18,336 bases of DNA, from NCBI GenBank assembly GCA_022717655.1, contig JAIIAN010000041.1, positions 1-18,336 of the forward strand, in the 5' to 3' direction. The first letter of the stretch is position 1, and every line of letters starts with the position of its first letter. The DNA comes from Bacillota bacterium (GTDB taxonomy: Bacteria; Bacillota; Clostridia; Lachnospirales; Lachnospiraceae). The position numbers and the translations under genes are program-made. Shown here piece after piece: positions 14,052-18,336 of the stretch. The notes under the pieces are model-generated. The model saw only the letters and a list, made by a program, of their open reading frames with translations. It searched no databases and was not told the DNA's origin.

Positions 14052-15626
14052 ATGTTAAAAAATACGTTTAAAAATCCACTTCTTTCCGGATTTTATCCAG
14101 ACCCGTCTATCTGTCGTGTAGGCGAAGATTATTATCTTGTTACTTCTTCTTTTGTTTATTATCCGGGACTTCCGATTTTCCACAGCCGTGACCTGATTCA
14201 CTGGGAGCAAATCGGTCATGCCATCCATCGTCCGGACCAGTTAGATTATAAAAACTGCGAGACTTCTTTAGGATTATGGGCACCAAGCATCCGTTATCAC
14301 GAAGGTACTTTCTATATTATCAACACTTTTGTATCAGAAGGCAGAGAAGCCAGACGTGATAATTACATCGTAACTGCCAAAGACCCTGCCGGTCCATGGA
14401 GTGACCCTGTATTCGTAGAAGGCGCAGATGGAATTGATTCCAGCCTGTTCTTTGATGAAGATGGAAGCCTCTGGTACGTTGGAAACTTTATCAGCGAAGA
14501 ATGTCGTTATGAGGGACATCACGGAATTTACTTAAATGAATTAGATACCGAGACATTCCAATTTAAAGGTCCACGCTATATTATCTGGGATGGTTTCAAG
14601 ACCAGAAGCAAATGGATTGAAGCTCCACACATTTATAAAAAAGACGGCTGGTATTACCTGCTGGTTGCAGAAGGTGGAACTTTTGTAAATCACAGTGTAC
14701 AGATGGCCAGATGTCGTACCATCAATGGGGACTACGAAATCTGTCCGAGAAATCCGATTATCACTCACCGTCATCTTCCACTGGAAAATCCAATTTCCGT
14801 AACCGGACATGCCGATATTGTGGAAACCCAGAATGGAGAATGGTGGATGGTGCTTCTTGCTGTCCGTCCTTATGCCGGAGGTCACTATAACCTTGGCCGT
14901 GAAACATTCATGGTTCCGTTTGTATGGGCTGAAGATGGCTGGCCAATGATTGACAATGAAACCGGAATGGTTCAGACTGAAGAACGCCTTCCGAATCTTC
15001 CAAGAACCATTGTTCCGCTGATTCCAACTACCGATAACTTTGAAAGCGAAACACTTGCAATGCAGTGGAATACCATTCATCCACCGGTAGAACCATTCTA
15101 CTCTTTAACCGAACGTCCTGGATTTTTACGTCTTTCCACCCGTCCGGAAGTACTTGAAGAAATCTGTACTCCATCTTTCGTTGGACGACGCCAGCAGCAT
15201 AAGACCTTCTTAGCCCGCACTGCCATGGAATTTGTTCCACAGACAGAAGCTGAAGAAGCCGGTGTTTCTATTCTTCAGGATGACCGATTCAACTATATTA
15301 TGGTTGTCAGAGAAAAAGACGATGAATTACGTCTGGAACTTCATAAAACAGAAAACGGCACAAGAACCCTCATCACTTCCGTTCCTGTAAAGAGAAACAA
15401 ACGTATCTATCTTTCCATTCAGGGAAATGTGACAGACTACAGTTTCTATTACGGATATGACGAACAGGAAATGATTTTACTTGCTTCCGGCTTAGATGCT
15501 TCTCTTTTAAGTTCTGTTGTAAATGAAGGATTTACCGGTGCTTATATGGGTATGTATACAAGCTCGAATCATACTGAAAGCTTTAACCATGCTGACTTTG
15601 ACTGGTTTTCTTATCAGGGAGAATAA
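14052..15626 (+). CDS. GH43 family glycosidase, probable beta-xylosidase
   Basis: The 524-residue enzyme has no signal peptide, so it should act in the cytoplasm on imported xylo- or arabino-oligosaccharides. The five-bladed propeller catalytic domain (about 5-310) shows the GH43 triad: general base D17 in FYPDPSI, pKa-modulating D129 in GIDSSLFF and general acid E190 in KWIEAPHIYK. GHADIVETQNGEWWMVLLAVRP is a conserved blade. The C-terminal half (about 330-524) is a beta-sandwich of the GH43 C2 type (NFESETLAMQWNTI, FLRLSTRPE), as in intracellular beta-xylosidases. Alpha-L-arabinofuranosidase activity is possible and cannot be excluded. AAGGAG lies 8 bases before ATG 14052. No sugar transporter or other glycosidase adjoins it; a YesN-like regulator lies 1.4 kb downstream. 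Confidence 0.9.
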   Translation: MLKNTFKNPLLSGFYPDPSICRVGEDYYLVTSSFVYYPGLPIFHSRDLIHWEQIGHAIHRPDQLDYKNCETSLGLWAPSIRYHEGTFYIINTFVSEGREARRDNYIVTAKDPAGPWSDPVFVEGADGIDSSLFFDEDGSLWYVGNFISEECRYEGHHGIYLNELDTETFQFKGPRYIIWDGFKTRSKWIEAPHIYKKDGWYYLLVAEGGTFVNHSVQMARCRTINGDYEICPRNPIITHRHLPLENPISVTGHADIVETQNGEWWMVLLAVRPYAGGHYNLGRETFMVPFVWAEDGWPMIDNETGMVQTEERLPNLPRTIVPLIPTTDNFESETLAMQWNTIHPPVEPFYSLTERPGFLRLSTRPEVLEEICTPSFVGRRQQHKTFLARTAMEFVPQTEAEEAGVSILQDDRFNYIMVVREKDDELRLELHKTENGTRTLITSVPVKRNKRIYLSIQGNVTDYSFYYGYDEQEMILLASGLDASLLSSVVNEGFTGAYMGMYTSSNHTESFNHADFDWFSYQGE

Positions 15627-15681
15627 ATTTTTTATTCCTGATACACCTTAAAACAAATCCTTTCGAGTTTGAAATTGAGAT

Positions 15682-15722
15682 AAAAAATGGCTCGCAGATT
15701 TTATTTTCTGCGAGCCGTTTTT
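15682..15722. terminator. Bidirectional terminator between GH43 and DUF4340 genes
   Basis: GGCTCGCAG (15689-15697) pairs perfectly with CTGCGAGCC (15708-15716). Six A precede the stem and five T follow it, so it can stop both convergent genes. Confidence 0.88.
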
Positions 15723-15754
15723 ATTTCTACCACTTAATAGAATAAGCCTGTTTT

Positions 15755-16894
15755 CTATTTAAATGCTTCTGCTATCTGTTGTACCAGAGTGTTTACATCT
15801 GCATTTTTTACCAGATATCGTTCCGTTCCATTGACTGCAACACTGTCATAATTTCCATCATAAGTATAATACGTCAGTGTAATTTCCGGCGCTTCTTTTG
15901 TATTTCTGTGGAATACCATACGCAACACTTCTTCTTTTTCATTATCCGCTTTTGGAGTATCTAAGTTAGAATCCAGCATCACATTCAACAATGCCTGATA
16001 CAGGGTAGTAAAGGTTTCTTTCTCTACTTCTTTATCGCCCATGTAATATTTGCCGTCTTTGATTTTCATCGTATAAGCAGACTCTTTTGTCTTGATATCA
16101 ATGCTTTCTACGGTATCAATATTTACGAGTGCCGGAATCTTTAAAATATAATCAAATGGATTTAAGTTGTAAATTGCTTCAAGTGTACTGGAAGGAATTG
16201 TATACACTTCATTTTCATAGCCTGCAACTGCCACATAGCGGTTTCCGAGGTCATCTTCATTTCCAAGCAGTAAGGTAACGGTCTTATCTGCTTCGGCAGA
16301 AGTATCGGTGCTCTCTGTATAATCAATCTGCATGGTTGTTGTACTTCCTGCTACACCGGTATCTGTTCCATCCGGAACTTCCGCCGTGGTAGAAAAATCA
16401 AATCCACTTAATACATCAAAGAGCTTATACATGGTTTCCGTATTTACAGTCGCTGTCTCATCGTAAGGATTTAAAATTTCCCAATAGTCAAATTCCATCT
16501 TATAATCTGCCGGTTCTTTAGACAGGCTGAAAATTTCTTCTCCATCTCGATTAATTACGAGTTTACGGATTCCATCAGAAGTAAAGGCCGGGTGTTCTGT
16601 CTTTTCAAGTTCGACTGTTTTCTCTTCTTCTGCTTTTTCTTCTGTCTTTTCATCTTTTGCAGTTTCGTCTGTTTTTTCTTCTTCCTTGTCTGTATCGTCT
16701 GCTGCTTCTGTATTTTCTGCTTCGTCTGTGCTTTCTGTCTCTTCTTCCTGCTTTGTTTCGTCCGCTTTTGCTTCGCTCTTTGACTCAGTCTTAGCTTCTT
16801 TTGCTTCTGTTGTTTTCTGACATCCTCCAAGAGTAAATGCACTTAATGACGCTATAATTCCTAACAGTGCAAGTTTTTGTAATACTTTTCGCAT
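15755..16894 (-). CDS. DUF4340-type lipoprotein with Glu/Lys/Thr-rich linker
   Basis: The 379-residue protein begins with a lipoprotein signal peptide and lipobox LGGC, with the lipidated Cys at 25. Residues 27-97 are an extremely low-complexity, charged linker of Glu, Lys, Thr, Ala and Asp. The folded part (about 100-379) reads like DUF4340: WEILNPYDETATVNTETMYKLFDVLSGF, LLLGNEDDLGNRYVAVAGYENEVYTIPSSTLEAI, then a second similar half. DUF4340 proteins are often found near GldG/ABC transporter genes, but no such partner is in the window. The function is unknown; exposure on the outer membrane face is inferred from the lipobox. AAAGGATGG lies before the ATG; no clear promoter was recognised in 16895-16960. 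Confidence 0.8.
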   Translation of the reverse strand: MRKVLQKLALLGIIASLSAFTLGGCQKTTEAKEAKTESKSEAKADETKQEEETESTDEAENTEAADDTDKEEEKTDETAKDEKTEEKAEEEKTVELEKTEHPAFTSDGIRKLVINRDGEEIFSLSKEPADYKMEFDYWEILNPYDETATVNTETMYKLFDVLSGFDFSTTAEVPDGTDTGVAGSTTTMQIDYTESTDTSAEADKTVTLLLGNEDDLGNRYVAVAGYENEVYTIPSSTLEAIYNLNPFDYILKIPALVNIDTVESIDIKTKESAYTMKIKDGKYYMGDKEVEKETFTTLYQALLNVMLDSNLDTPKADNEKEEVLRMVFHRNTKEAPEITLTYYTYDGNYDSVAVNGTERYLVKNADVNTLVQQIAEAFK

Positions 16895-16962
16895 CTTTTT
16901 TTGTCCATCCTTTCCTGCCCTTTTTCTTTTTTTATCAAATCGTATTTTAAATTTTTAATCTG

Positions 16963-16988
16963 AAAAGGGGAATCACTTCGGATTCCCC
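16963..16988 (-). terminator. Terminator of the response regulator gene
   Basis: GGGGAATC (16967-16974) pairs with GATTCCCC (16981-16988) around a 6-base loop. On the minus strand four T follow (complement of 16963-16966). It lies about 75 bases past the regulator stop codon. The T-run is short, so it may be leaky toward the downstream lipoprotein gene. Confidence 0.65.
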
Positions 16989-17064
16989 CTTATACTATCA
17001 CTTTCTCTTTCAAATAGCAAAATTTATTTCTGCTTTTTTTCTATAATATTTTATCCATTTAAAC

Positions 17065-18336
17065 TCACACTCCCCGAATTTCTTCACGATATTTTGTCGG
17101 GGACTTTCCGGTATGTTTCTTAAACGCAAGCGAAAAATAATTGGTATCACGATAGCCCACCATCATCGCAATTTTTCCGGTCTTAATGCTGGTTGTCTCA
17201 AGCAGAGATTTTGCTTTTTCAATTCGTTTCCGGACAATATATTCGTTACAGCCTTCTTTTGTCACACGCTTAAATAATCTTGAAAAATAATTCGGTGTAA
17301 TGTATAAATTATTGGCAATGCTTGAAACGGATAAATCTTCTGCCAGATGTTCGTCTATGTATCGTTTTGCTGAAGACACAATATCATGCACATTTTCTTC
17401 GCCTTCACCCAACAGATTTGTGATAAACATTTCTGTCAGTTCACAGGCTTCTTCTCTGCCCGCTGACACCAGATTTTTGGAAAGAGCATCAAGTTTTCCA
17501 TCTTCTACTTCTCCTGAATCTCCCATGTAAGTTAAAAGCAGGGTCGAAGCAATTTCAAAACAGCATCTGCGTGCCAGAGATTTTGAGAGATTATAAGATT
17601 CTACTGCCTTTGAAAACGTCCGAAATACTTTTATCACATACTCGGAATTTCCAATATTATTGCACATGATTCCCTTTAATTCCGCATAGACATCCAAAAA
17701 CAGTTCACTCTTACTTTCCGCGCCAAGATTTTGGATAATATCACAGATATTTTCTTTTTCATTTTCCAGCAGATATCTTGCATCGTTATAAGAAATCATC
17801 AGATTAGAAAAGCCCTGCACCGTACTTCCCATTACCATTTTGGGTTTTACATCAAATTCATCACTTAACACATCCGAAAGCTGTTGCACTTCCTCTATAA
17901 TTGACTCTCCCTCTTCGATTTCAAAATAGACAATTGCAATGACTCCATCATCGTCCGTAAACGTGATTCCTTTTCCCTGAGAATCCACCATTCCCATACA
18001 AATATGTTTTACCGACATGGCACGAAAATTTTCTTCCGGTCTTTCCCGATTCATATACAGAGTTGGCACAATTAAAATCATTTTCATTGACTGATTGAAA
18101 TCAAAATGATAGTGCTCTTTCAATGCATTTAATAACCGTTCTTTTTCTTCTCTTTGATGCACCAGACTTCTTAAGTAATGTTCCAGACGATTCTGCTGTT
18201 CAAATCCCTGTGTCCGTACCTGTTCCGGCTGAGTCTTTTCTGACTGTTTTTGTTCATCCAGATAGTCCACCTGTTTCTTTACCGCCTCAGCCAAATCCTC
18301 TTCATCAATCGGTTTTAAAAAGAAATCCTGTACTTC
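17065..18336 (-). CDS. AraC-family response regulator (YesN-like), N terminus outside window
   Basis: The frame is open to the window edge. The first visible residues, EVQDFFLKPIDEEDLAEAV, are the end of a receiver domain, with the invariant Lys in LKPI, so the TTG at 18294 is not a start. The 423 visible residues continue with a predicted coiled coil (EQQNRLEHYLRSLVHQREEKERLLNAL) and a YesN-type middle domain (QGFSNLMISYNDARYLLENE). They end in an AraC-type double HTH, about the last 100 residues (RYIDEHLAEDLSVSSIANNL, SRLFKRVTKEGCNEYI, KTGKIAMMVGYRDTNYFSLAFKKHTGKSPTKYR). Proteins of this kind are phosphorylated by a YesM-type sensor kinase and activate carbohydrate uptake genes. The partner kinase should lie just beyond the window. 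A link to the GH43 gene is conjecture. Confidence 0.92.
   Translation of the reverse strand, partial: EVQDFFLKPIDEEDLAEAVKKQVDYLDEQKQSEKTQPEQVRTQGFEQQNRLEHYLRSLVHQREEKERLLNALKEHYHFDFNQSMKMILIVPTLYMNRERPEENFRAMSVKHICMGMVDSQGKGITFTDDDGVIAIVYFEIEEGESIIEEVQQLSDVLSDEFDVKPKMVMGSTVQGFSNLMISYNDARYLLENEKENICDIIQNLGAESKSELFLDVYAELKGIMCNNIGNSEYVIKVFRTFSKAVESYNLSKSLARRCCFEIASTLLLTYMGDSGEVEDGKLDALSKNLVSAGREEACELTEMFITNLLGEGEENVHDIVSSAKRYIDEHLAEDLSVSSIANNLYITPNYFSRLFKRVTKEGCNEYIVRKRIEKAKSLLETTSIKTGKIAMMVGYRDTNYFSLAFKKHTGKSPTKYREEIRGV

Noticed and set aside
16555..16842. Lys/Gln-rich open frame overlapping the DUF4340 lipoprotein gene
   Set aside because: It is a frame-shifted reading of the Glu/Lys/Thr linker codons, with no start signal and a biased composition explained by the real frame.

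Overview
The window reads as gut-type Firmicutes DNA, but it looks like two different genomes joined near 3090-3140. Positions 1 to about 3100 are strongly AT-rich, with codon use and content (a KTGD-anchored surface protein, a lysine-riboswitch transporter, a Pr6Pr-like membrane protein) that recall Erysipelotrichales-type organisms. From about 3140 to the end the DNA is visibly less AT-rich and carries an ordinary Lachnospiraceae/Clostridia-like chromosomal set. The two halves meet inside a low-complexity ATT-rich tract. There two genes run tail to tail through each other with no terminator, which suggests a metagenome assembly chimera or, less likely, a real recombination boundary. The taxonomic names are inference from style and gene content, not from any search.

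Left block: the 3' end of a cell-wall-anchored surface protein (X2-like Ig domain, three 12-residue Pro/Gly/Asp repeats, sorting tail) ends at 593 and is followed by a hairpin terminator. A promoter and a complete lysine riboswitch with its terminator (about 722-927) then control an NhaC-family antiporter, a class predicted to import lysine. A Pr6Pr-like membrane protein follows and runs into the junction.

Right block, minus strand 3091-5722: an Asn/Asp-rich lipoprotein, dapB (lysine/diaminopimelate synthesis), a corrinoid adenosyltransferase (cobA/cobO type) and a double-OB-fold SSB-like protein. Divergent from these is typA/bipA (plus strand), then adhE (plus strand) behind a promoter with Rex-like operators. 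This fits NADH/NAD+-controlled fermentation to ethanol.

Positions 10799-13850 (minus strand) hold a membrane-anchored polysaccharide deacetylase with wall-binding-like repeats. They also hold an AGCS sodium:alanine/glycine symporter preceded by a single-aptamer glycine riboswitch and terminator. Divergent from the riboswitch is a cytoplasmic GH43 beta-xylosidase-type enzyme (plus strand). The window closes with a Glu/Lys/Thr-rich DUF4340-type lipoprotein and a YesN-like AraC response regulator that is cut by the window edge (both minus strand).

The genes are mostly single transcription units bounded by clear intrinsic terminators. Three ligand- or redox-sensing leaders (lysine, glycine, probable Rex) are the main regulatory content. 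No CRISPR array, insertion sequence, tRNA, rRNA or phage module was seen, and I found no convincing undescribed multi-gene system.
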